Assembly: GCA_021848555.1 (NCBI GenBank)
Contig: JAJZUN010000239.1
Span: 1 to 5,364, forward strand
From: Pseudomonadota bacterium
GTDB lineage: Bacteria > Pseudomonadota > Gammaproteobacteria > Burkholderiales > SG8-39
Length of the DNA: 5,364 bases
Reading direction: 5' to 3'
Shown: one piece after another, positions 1 through 5,364 of the stretch
How positions within the stretch are numbered: the stretch's first letter is position 1
Layout: every line of letters begins with the position of its first letter
Program-made: the position numbers and the translations under genes
The notes under the pieces: model-generated
Database searches by the model: none
What the model was told of the DNA's origin: nothing
What the model saw: only the letters and a program-made list of their open reading frames with translations

Positions 1-883
1 ACACGCCTTTTACGGCCTGCACATAGCCGGCCAGGGCGGCGTCCACATTGGCCATGCGCTTGAGCAACTGACCGTAAAGGTCGCGGTCGCTCCACACCAA
101 TTCCACGCGTCCGGCGGCGAGCTTGGCCAGGTCCGCGCCGCCGGCCTTGGCGTGCCGTTCATACAGGTCGGTGCGCAGAAACAGCTTGGCGCGGATGCGC
201 CGCCAGCGGCGTGCATAGGCGGCCCAAAACGCCACCAGTCCACGCACCCCGGCCTCAATCAGCTTCCAGTCGCCGTCCCCGAGCTTGTCCAGTTCGTCGT
301 ACGTTACGAAGACAAATCGATTCTCTTTCTCCAGCCGTTCGTCCAGTCGATCCAGCGCCACGACGGGTTTTGTTGCAAGTTCGCGAAACGCTTGATATAT
401 GGAACTAATCTCCGCACCCTGTGGAGCGAACAGTGGTTCCAGACCGGCCTTTTCATCTACGCTCAACTGCGTCTTGAGGATGCGAACGAGATAGGCGAAC
501 CACAGTTCACGCAAGGCTTCCATGCTGTTGCCTTGGGCATGTATGAAGTTGCGCAGTCCGATCGCCTCGAATGTATCGCGGTCCGCCGGATACGCGCACA
601 ACCATTCCGAGACCCCGACCGGCAGGCGCACCGCCGGCGCGTAGACCTTCACCGCATCGAACAACGCAGCGTCCGTCAGCACGCGGGCGATCTCTGTCTT
701 GCCAGAGCCGCGCGGGCCCACCACCAGCACCACGTCCGGGTCGAGCAGACGCAAGTGCTCTGCTACGGGATAGTAGCCCGGCCCGATGCGATCTACGGCG
801 GCGCCTTCAGCCCGGCCCGCGCTACCAATGTTCTGCAACGCCTGTAACAGCGTGCGACGCTCTTCGTTCCACTGGCTGCTCAT
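1..883 (-). CDS. P-loop ATPase (signalling/STAND-like), C-terminal part beyond window
   Basis: The frame is open from ATG at 881-883 to the left edge, giving 294 residues without a stop. I translated it by hand. It has a Walker A motif GPRGSGKT (56-63) after the strand VVLVV, and a Walker B FVFVTYDELD (190-199) with D196 and E197 as likely magnesium-binding and catalytic residues. Further on are a KLFLRTDLYE segment (233-242), which resembles a sensor strand with arginine, and a VELVWSDRDLYGQLLKR segment (260-276). This layout recalls uncharacterised bacterial P-loop ATPases of the Sll1717/KAP/STAND type, in which a helical region separates the Walker motifs. I cannot place it in one family. 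The start has GGAG 8 bases upstream and overlaps the MinD-like gene's stop (ATGA), so the two products are probably made in matched amounts. Any effector or sensor domain would lie in the missing C-terminal part. Confidence 0.86.
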   Translation of the reverse strand, partial: MSSQWNEERRTLLQALQNIGSAGRAEGAAVDRIGPGYYPVAEHLRLLDPDVVLVVGPRGSGKTEIARVLTDAALFDAVKVYAPAVRLPVGVSEWLCAYPADRDTFEAIGLRNFIHAQGNSMEALRELWFAYLVRILKTQLSVDEKAGLEPLFAPQGAEISSIYQAFRELATKPVVALDRLDERLEKENRFVFVTYDELDKLGDGDWKLIEAGVRGLVAFWAAYARRWRRIRAKLFLRTDLYERHAKAGGADLAKLAAGRVELVWSDRDLYGQLLKRMANVDAALAGYVQAVKGV

Positions 884-2169
884 GTTTCGGGCTCCGTTAG
901 AAAGCGGCTCACGATACGCTCGACAATCGGTGGATAAGGCCCGCTGCAAAGAGCGTCGGCAACCTCGGCGATATCCCAAAAGCTCGCCAATTTGCTGTCG
1001 TAGTCCACGGGCATCGGTGCATGCGGCGCGTCCTGGCTGTCCTTGTCTTCGACTGTCCAGAAAGTGTCTTGGTCGGCTTCATCGTCGGCGAGGTAATAGC
1101 GCGCATCAAATTCTGCATCGGCACGACCGACAAATTGTGTCTTCGCAGCCTTGCCCAGATCGCCCGCAGGCACCATCGCTTGCACCAGGAGCACTTCGGC
1201 TTGCAGGCGGTTCTCCAACACCCGTGAGGTACCCAGGCGATCAAGCACGCGATTCAGCCCTTGCCAGCTCTGATCGTTTGTCGTTCCCAGCAGCACATGC
1301 AGATGCGCAATGCCGGAGAGCAATTGGCCTGCCGGCTCGGAAATGCCGGTGCGCGCATCCAACAGAATCCACCTTGGTTTCAGCTCGTCGCGCACGCGGG
1401 CGAGCAGCTTCCAGAGTCCGCTCTCGTGAGCTTCGGGGGCCTCTTCGAGATCAACCCGCGCCAGCTTGTCGGCGTAATGTTCGTCCATGTAGCCGGACGG
1501 AAAAACCACGATCTCGCCACCGCCCGATACGCGGTCGCAGCGATGGTAATAGTCGGAGAGCTGCGCCTCGACCGGCGCTCGTTCGAGCAGAAAATCGACT
1601 ACCCCCCAGCGGGCCGTCGTTCCCTCTGCGTCCGCCGAAAGCAGCCGGCCTATGCCCGGCGAATCCAGATCGAAATCAAGCACGCAAACACGCTCACCCA
1701 GGCGTGCCCGCTGGATGGCGAACGAGGCGAGCAGCGTGCTGCGGCCGAGACCGCCCTTGAACGAATAGAAAACGACGATGGGAGGTCCGTTATCGGGTGC
1801 AGTCCAGGGGGGATCGACCGGCTTGGTGAACCAGGCCGTGCGGCTGCGATGGCGGTTTAGGATGCGCAAGCGCGGCTCGTCGGCGTCGCCCCGCGCCATC
1901 TCCCATGCGGAGTCGTAGACCTTCCGGGTCACCGTATCGAGCTTCTCGATAGGCAACAACTCGTTTGCCCACCATGCGCCGCATCGGCTTGCCAGGTCTT
2001 GTTCAAGCCCGCTCGTATCGAGCCCGCCACAGGCCCACAGCGCCAATCGCAGTTTCCCGAACAGATCCACGATCAGCATCCCTTGAACCTTTGGCGGCTG
2101 AGCGGCGACCCAGGCGCTTGCCGCGCCAATGGCGGCTTTTTTGGCTTCGTCGAAATGAATGAATGGCAT
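880..2169 (-). CDS. MinD/ParA-like ATPase with KGGxGR variant P-loop and N-terminal extension
   Basis: A 429-residue SIMIBI-class P-loop ATPase. After a strand VVFYSF comes the deviant Walker A KGGLGRST (138-145), then the switch-type motif DFDLDSPG (165-172) and a Walker B strand WILLDARTG (267-275, D271). The first, signature lysine of ParA/MinD proteins (K138) is kept, but the P-loop lysine before Ser/Thr is arginine (R143). NCBI, as I recall, names such proteins 'KGGVGR-motif variant AAA ATPase'. Residues 1-125 form an extension rich in alanine, tryptophan and leucine that I cannot assign. No membrane segment is evident. The ATG at 2169 is supported by GGAG with 7-base spacing and by the TGATG overlap with the HEPN stop. 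The gene ends in an ATGA overlap with the next one. It likely acts as a nucleotide-dependent switch working with the neighbouring HEPN protein and ATPase. Plasmid or chromosome partitioning is unlikely, because there is no ParB gene or parS-like repeat here. Confidence 0.88.
   Translation of the reverse strand: MPFIHFDEAKKAAIGAASAWVAAQPPKVQGMLIVDLFGKLRLALWACGGLDTSGLEQDLASRCGAWWANELLPIEKLDTVTRKVYDSAWEMARGDADEPRLRILNRHRSRTAWFTKPVDPPWTAPDNGPPIVVFYSFKGGLGRSTLLASFAIQRARLGERVCVLDFDLDSPGIGRLLSADAEGTTARWGVVDFLLERAPVEAQLSDYYHRCDRVSGGGEIVVFPSGYMDEHYADKLARVDLEEAPEAHESGLWKLLARVRDELKPRWILLDARTGISEPAGQLLSGIAHLHVLLGTTNDQSWQGLNRVLDRLGTSRVLENRLQAEVLLVQAMVPAGDLGKAAKTQFVGRADAEFDARYYLADDEADQDTFWTVEDKDSQDAPHAPMPVDYDSKLASFWDIAEVADALCSGPYPPIVERIVSRFLTEPET
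892..895 (-). promoter_or_regulatory. Ribosome binding site of the second P-loop ATPase gene
   Basis: GGAG on the minus strand, 8 bases before ATG 883 and inside the end of the MinD-like gene. With the ATGA overlap it supports this start. Confidence 0.75.
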
Positions 2170-2618
2170 CAGATCACTCCATCAAGTCGCATCTGGGCGA
2201 CCGTTTCTCGATATACGGCATCGGCGATATTGCACCACGCCTGCGCGTCGCCCGGTGACATACTTGGCGACCGATAACGCATTTCCGGTTTCCATGCGCC
2301 GATAGCGGATGAGGGCACGCTGCTGGTAGTCGAACTGAAATAGCGAGCAGTTTTTGCGCCAGCTACAGAAGCCAGGGCAGCAACATTGCTGGCAAGCAGG
2401 TTCAAGTCATGGCCCCTCCGTCCCCAAGGGTTCGAACCGGAAGAGGGCACCCCCGTCTCATGCAACCACAAGCTCTTGAGTGCGCATTCCACCACATAGC
2501 CGCTCAGATACGCCGCACCATCGGCGCGTTTCTGTCCGAGCAAGATTTGCGCATCCAGCAGATGCTTGAGCGCGGCGTCGGGATGATCGTCACCTTGCGG
2601 GGTGCGCAGTCTGGACAT
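2169..2618 (-). CDS. HEPN-like domain protein, 149 aa
   Basis: This is a small, mostly helical protein that I assign to the HEPN superfamily, whose members are often RNases or nucleotide-binding partners in conflict systems. The support is a predicted first helix (about 12-29), the signature-like segment DGAAYLSGYVVECALKSL (33-50), a GHDLNLL segment (69-75), a PEMRYRSP segment (111-118) and a C-terminal helix (123-145). The usual catalytic R-x4-6-H is not present: H70 has arginines only two and one residues before the intervening glycine (R67, R68), so RNase activity is doubtful from sequence alone. The length is normal for a stand-alone HEPN protein. ATG at 2618 is preceded by GGAGG with 8-base spacing, inside the end of the methylase gene. 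The stop TGA shares its last base with the next start. It is likely a partner or effector of the downstream ATPases. A substrate-binding, non-catalytic HEPN or an antitoxin-like role are alternatives. Confidence 0.78.
   Translation of the reverse strand: MSRLRTPQGDDHPDAALKHLLDAQILLGQKRADGAAYLSGYVVECALKSLWLHETGVPSSGSNPWGRRGHDLNLLASNVAALASVAGAKTARYFSSTTSSVPSSAIGAWKPEMRYRSPSMSPGDAQAWCNIADAVYRETVAQMRLDGVI
2177..2180 (-). promoter_or_regulatory. Ribosome binding site of the MinD-like ATPase gene
   Basis: GGAG on the minus strand, 7 bases before ATG 2169 and inside the HEPN coding end. Together with the TGATG stop/start overlap it fixes the start and indicates translational coupling. Confidence 0.75.
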
Positions 2619-2621
2619 CGA

Positions 2622-5364
2622 CTAGGCCTCCCCTTTGTCGAATAGATCATCGGTGCCCGGCGCGGCGACGCGCGGCGATTTTCCGTCTTGCCGCGCCAGC
2701 CGGGTGATCTCCGGCCAGCTCTGCACCAGGCCGTTGTAGGCCATCGCCTCGAGCGCGCGCTTCTTGCGCTCGCACAGGGTGTAGAGGCGGTAGCACAGTT
2801 CGCGGGCGGTCTCGGCTCGGCTGCCGAGCTTGGCCACCAGCGCCGCCGCCGCGCCCTCGCCGCCGGCTTCGAGCACGCGGATCAACTGATGCACCATTTC
2901 CCAGACGGTGAGGCGAGTATCGGTGGTGGGGTCCCAGTCGGCGGGCAGCTCATGGGGTTTCAGCAGACGCACCTTGCCCGCCCTGGACACCAGAATATGG
3001 GCCTCGACCAGACCGGCCACGGCGGTGTTCTTGGACTTGGAGAGCTGTTCGGCGACGCCGTAATCGCCCTCAAGAAAACCGGTCTGCTCGAACCAGGTGA
3101 GCGCCCAGCGGCTGTCGGCGTCGAAGTCGCCCTCCTGCTCGGCTAGTGCTTCGTCGAGGGTCTGGTTGATCAGCGCCAGTGCAGCTCGCACCGAGAGCGG
3201 CTTGCCTTCGGCATCGAGCACCTTGGCGTAGCGAGTATAGACCGCCATGCCGGGGCCGATGGCTGCCTGCGCCAGATCCACCGGCGCGATGTTGCCCGCC
3301 TGCAGATGGCGCATCGCCTCAGGCAGCTCGGCTTTCAACGCGGCGACGAACTCGCGGCGGGTGGCGGTAGGCGCGTTGGCTGCGCGTTGGCGGCAGACGA
3401 GGACGATGCTGGAGGCTAATGCATTACGCAGTGTCTTGAGGGCACCACCCAGCTCGGTACGCATCGGCCAGGTGCCGCCGATGGCAAAGCCGGCCTCGAT
3501 GACGGCCGCCAGAAAGGTATCCCAGCCGGTATTCGTTGTGCCGTCCGCACCATCGCTCTCGGCCTGTTTGAATGCGTAATAGATAGTGACCGGGAACGCC
3601 GGATGGGCCTGCTCGGCGAGCCGATGCATAGCTTGGGTCATGCCATCCATGAAAAAAACTCCCGCTGAGTCCTTGTCTTGATGTCGGTAGGAAAAGGCAA
3701 CTAGCTCATCCGCCTTTGGAACGGCTAGAGTGGAAAAGAGGCTGGGGAAAATCGGTTTCAGGGAGTGACGTAGCCACACGTAGAAGAAGTCCGATAGGTC
3801 GGCGTATGGTACGTTGTCGTAGTAGGGCGGATCGGTACTGACAACCGGCAGCATGCCAGAGACACCCTCCGAGTTCTGAGCCGCAGCTTGCCACGCGTGC
3901 CCTGCTAATCCCGAACCCAAACCCGCTAATACTTTCGCACAGTCCGAGAAGGCTCCCTCCCAATCTCCTCCGGCACCAGCAAACGGATTACACTCGGGAT
4001 AGTCCCAGACCATCTGGATTGCTTGCCTGCCAAACGCCCGGCCAGTCTTTCCCTCAGGGGCTCTCCATATACCCAGCGTGCAGTGATAGGACGTAACCTT
4101 CGAGACGGTCTCTCCTAAGTATGTCGCCACCGCATCAGCATAGGCCAGTGCGCCGACTCCGCCGGCATCAATGCCCTTGCCGTCATCGTTCAACCCTGCA
4201 GAAAGAGCATCACGCTTCACCCGTTCGCGCACCTCTTGAACAAGATCCGAGAACGTCGACAGCAACACAAGTTGACGATCAGTATAGAGTTGTGAGAACT
4301 GTCCCATGCCATAGGGCAGCACACCGATGTACTGCGTGCTGCCGGAGATTACAATCTCCGGCTTCCACCCCGGATTTGCCTCATGCGCGACGGTCTCCAT
4401 CTCCTTGGTCGGGGATAGGTAGACCCGCCCGCGTTCGCCCTCGGCAACAATCGCCATCAAGCGTGCGCCCATGCGCCCTGCCTTGCCCTCGCCTTTGATG
4501 TAATCGCCCGAAATCGGCACGCCAGACATCAGGCAGAGAAAGTTAGCCCGCGCCAGCTTGGTGCCGTTCTTCGCGACTTCCGCATCTCTTGGTTTGCCCA
4601 GCTTCACCGTGAATCGGTAGCCGCCGCCTTCGATCACCGGCTCGACATAGGCCTCCTTGCCCGTCTTGGTCGAGAGCATGAAGGTGGAAGCGAGCGGCAC
4701 GTCGACGTTGGCAAAGGCCGGGTTGGGGCTTTTCACCGTGCGCGCCCACAACCAGGCGATGACGGTGAGCTTCTGGCCGACGTATTTCTTCAGGTCTGGC
4801 CGTTCCTCGACCATCGCCGCCGTGACCTCGAGCTTGGGGTAGAGGTGGCCGATGCGCTTTTCCGCCTCGTCACGCATCCACTGGCCGTAGTAGCGCACGT
4901 CCTCGGCGAGGCCCTGGGCGCCTTTCCACTCTTTGGCGAACATCGTGCCCTCTCCCCCGGCCCCTCTCCCGCCTGCGGGCGAGGGGGGGTGGACGGGTGG
5001 CCTGCCGGCGAACTTCGGCGGGATCTCGATCATCGCCTTGTTGATCAGCACCGCCACCGGGTTGAGGTCGGAGGCATGGCTCTCCAGCCCCAGCCGCTGC
5101 GCCTCCAGCGGCAGCGCGCCGCCGCCGGCGAAGGGGTCGTGAAAGCCGGGCAGTTTGAAGCGGTCGAACAGCTCCCTGGCGCGCGGATGGTCGGCGTTCT
5201 CGGCGCAGGTGTAGCGCCAGCTCTGCCAGATCTCGTCGCGCGCCTGCTGCAACACCTGCTCGTTGGTGGTGTTCTCCCACTTCACCAGTGCCTCGATGAT
5301 GCGGAACAGCCGCTGCCGCTCCTTCTCCTGCGCCTTCTCGGTCTTGAAGAGGTCCGGATGCGCC
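2622..5364 (-). CDS. DUF1156-family (COG1743) adenine-specific DNA methyltransferase, 5' end beyond window
   Basis: It probably methylates adenine N6 in DNA using S-adenosylmethionine. 913 residues are visible. Counting from the valine (GTG) codon at 5285 as residue 1, the SAM-binding motif I is DPFAGGG (50-56), followed by DLNPVAVLIN (73-82). The catalytic motif IV is DPPYYDN (485-491), followed by YADLSDFFYVWLR and later strands VTIYYAFKQ and SSIVLVCRQR. The order, SAM motif then about 430 residues then DPPY, is alpha-like, with the target-recognition region probably between them. The C-terminal third matches the family as I remember it. The frame stays open to the right edge and still reads family-like (AHPDLFKTEKAQEKERQRLF), so the GTG is internal and the DUF1156 segment lies outside. 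The stop is TAG at 2622-2624, 3 bases before the HEPN gene. Oddities are a repeat-derived insertion at residues 99-113, a low-GC middle, and loss of most candidate zinc-ribbon cysteines. The family call is confident; the role in defence is inference. Confidence 0.93.
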   Translation of the reverse strand, partial: AHPDLFKTEKAQEKERQRLFRIIEALVKWENTTNEQVLQQARDEIWQSWRYTCAENADHPRARELFDRFKLPGFHDPFAGGGALPLEAQRLGLESHASDLNPVAVLINKAMIEIPPKFAGRPPVHPPSPAGGRGAGGEGTMFAKEWKGAQGLAEDVRYYGQWMRDEAEKRIGHLYPKLEVTAAMVEERPDLKKYVGQKLTVIAWLWARTVKSPNPAFANVDVPLASTFMLSTKTGKEAYVEPVIEGGGYRFTVKLGKPRDAEVAKNGTKLARANFLCLMSGVPISGDYIKGEGKAGRMGARLMAIVAEGERGRVYLSPTKEMETVAHEANPGWKPEIVISGSTQYIGVLPYGMGQFSQLYTDRQLVLLSTFSDLVQEVRERVKRDALSAGLNDDGKGIDAGGVGALAYADAVATYLGETVSKVTSYHCTLGIWRAPEGKTGRAFGRQAIQMVWDYPECNPFAGAGGDWEGAFSDCAKVLAGLGSGLAGHAWQAAAQNSEGVSGMLPVVSTDPPYYDNVPYADLSDFFYVWLRHSLKPIFPSLFSTLAVPKADELVAFSYRHQDKDSAGVFFMDGMTQAMHRLAEQAHPAFPVTIYYAFKQAESDGADGTTNTGWDTFLAAVIEAGFAIGGTWPMRTELGGALKTLRNALASSIVLVCRQRAANAPTATRREFVAALKAELPEAMRHLQAGNIAPVDLAQAAIGPGMAVYTRYAKVLDAEGKPLSVRAALALINQTLDEALAEQEGDFDADSRWALTWFEQTGFLEGDYGVAEQLSKSKNTAVAGLVEAHILVSRAGKVRLLKPHELPADWDPTTDTRLTVWEMVHQLIRVLEAGGEGAAAALVAKLGSRAETARELCYRLYTLCERKKRALEAMAYNGLVQSWPEITRLARQDGKSPRVAAPGTDDLFDKGEA
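2627..2633 (-). promoter_or_regulatory. Ribosome binding site of the HEPN gene
   Basis: GGGGAGG on the minus strand, with the GGAGG core ending 8 bases before ATG 2618. It lies inside the last methylase codons, so terminating ribosomes can reinitiate at once. It supports the chosen start. Confidence 0.8.
3481..4380. other. Lower-GC tract within the methylase gene
   Basis: Hand counts over 60-base blocks give mostly 48-60% GC here (isolated blocks 63-65%). The flanking parts of the same gene are about 62-82% (for example 2821-2880, 3241-3300 and 5101-5160). The tract codes for residues of about 302-602 from the GTG at 5285. That covers the region before the DPPY motif, the motif itself and the stretch after it. 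A recombined central segment is a plausible cause; relaxed codon use is another. Confidence 0.55.
4341..4362. repeat. Perfect 10-bp inverted repeat inside the methylase gene
   Basis: GCCGGAGATT (4341-4350) and AATCTCCGGC (4353-4362) are exact reverse complements separated by AC. As mRNA it could fold into a strong stem of about 8 pairs with a 6-base loop. It codes for KPEIVISGS in the methylase, within the lower-GC central tract. There is no T-run and it sits mid-gene, so it is not a classic terminator. Confidence 0.6.
4947..4991 (-). repeat. REP-like GC-rich palindromic element inserted in-frame in the methylase
   Basis: The plus strand shows CCCTCTCCC twice (4948-4956 and 4962-4970). A hairpin follows: arm 4961-4972 pairs with arm 4975-4986 (11 of 12 positions, mismatch at 4967/4980, two-base turn). 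This C-run/CTCTCCC/GAGGGG pattern is that of short palindromic repeats dispersed between genes in many beta- and gammaproteobacteria. Here it is read through as HPPSPAGGRGAGGEG (residues 99-113 from the GTG at 5285), a low-complexity peptide unlike the surrounding enzyme, between IEIPPKFAG and the EWKGAQGLAED segment. It keeps the reading frame, so the enzyme may tolerate it as a surface loop. The repeat-family assignment is from memory of the pattern. Confidence 0.7.

Noticed and set aside
152..847. 231-codon plus-strand open frame
   Set aside because: It lies opposite the second P-loop ATPase gene, whose Walker motifs and start are clear. The plus-strand product has no recognisable domain. 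It is a high-GC shadow frame.
786..1760. 324-codon plus-strand open frame
   Set aside because: The product is rich in Arg, Pro, Ser and Ala, typical of antisense reading of GC-rich genes. It spans two real minus-strand genes and has no domain.
880..2169. Plasmid or chromosome partition ParA
   Set aside because: There is no ParB gene, no parS-like repeats, an altered P-loop, and an operon with a DNA methylase and a HEPN-like protein instead.
2429..2438. GGTTCGAACC, resembling a tRNA T-loop
   Set aside because: No 5-bp T-stem can be formed around it on either strand, and no acceptor or anticodon arm is nearby. It codes for part of GSNPWGRR in the HEPN-like protein.
3652..3658. Run of seven A/T matching the T TTT TTC slippery heptamer in the methylase frame
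   Set aside because: The normal frame continues with strongly family-like sequence. I saw no stable downstream hairpin or meaningful alternative product, so programmed frameshifting or phase variation has no real support.
4961..4986. Rho-independent terminator
   Set aside because: The GC-rich hairpin lies inside an open coding frame and has no T-run on either strand. A read-through repeat element explains it better.
5283..5285. GTG as the start of the methylase gene
   Set aside because: The frame stays open for 26 more codons to the edge. The added residues match the family region between the DUF1156 segment and the SAM motif, so this GTG codes for an internal valine.
2622..5364. Complete type 3 BREX locus
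   Set aside because: Only the pglXI-type methylase fits. The genes that follow are not brxHII, pglZ or brxA, and nothing beyond the window can be seen.

Overview
The window is wholly protein-coding on the minus strand. It holds four head-to-tail genes read from right to left, with no gap longer than 3 bases. GC is high (about 65-70% outside one lower tract), and a short GC-rich palindromic repeat resembles those scattered through beta- and gammaproteobacterial genomes. I therefore infer a GC-rich proteobacterium, but no gene here fixes the genus.

Layout, in transcription order. (1) 5364-2622: a large adenine-specific DNA methyltransferase of the DUF1156/COG1743 type. Its frame runs open off the right edge, so the true start and the DUF1156 segment itself lie outside. 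(2) 2618-2169: a 149-residue HEPN-like helical protein. (3) 2169-880: a 429-residue MinD/ParA-like ATPase with an unassigned N-terminal domain of about 125 residues and an altered P-loop, KGGLGRST. (4) 883-1: the first 294 residues of a second P-loop ATPase (Walker A GPRGSGKT, Walker B ending TYDELD). It runs off the left edge. Junctions are +3 bases, a 1-base overlap (TGATG) and a 4-base overlap (ATGA), each with a Shine-Dalgarno match 7-8 bases before the start. The four are almost certainly co-transcribed and translationally coupled. The promoter and terminator lie outside the window.

Interpretation. DUF1156 methylases are known from defence islands: they are the pglXI component of type 3 BREX, and I recall them beside DUF499 and helicase genes. 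Here the methylase is followed by a HEPN protein, a KGGxGR MinD-like ATPase and a second signalling-type ATPase. My inference is a methylation-marked anti-phage or anti-plasmid module in which the methylase labels self DNA and the HEPN/ATPase trio senses or executes. I do not recognise this gene combination as a named system, and effector or helicase genes may lie beyond either edge.

Within the methylase, three features stand out: an in-frame palindromic-repeat insertion near the N-terminal SAM motif, a roughly 900-base stretch of clearly lower GC that includes the catalytic DPPY motif and the region before it, and a perfect 10-bp inverted repeat in that stretch. No RNA genes, CRISPR arrays, transposases or attachment sites were seen.
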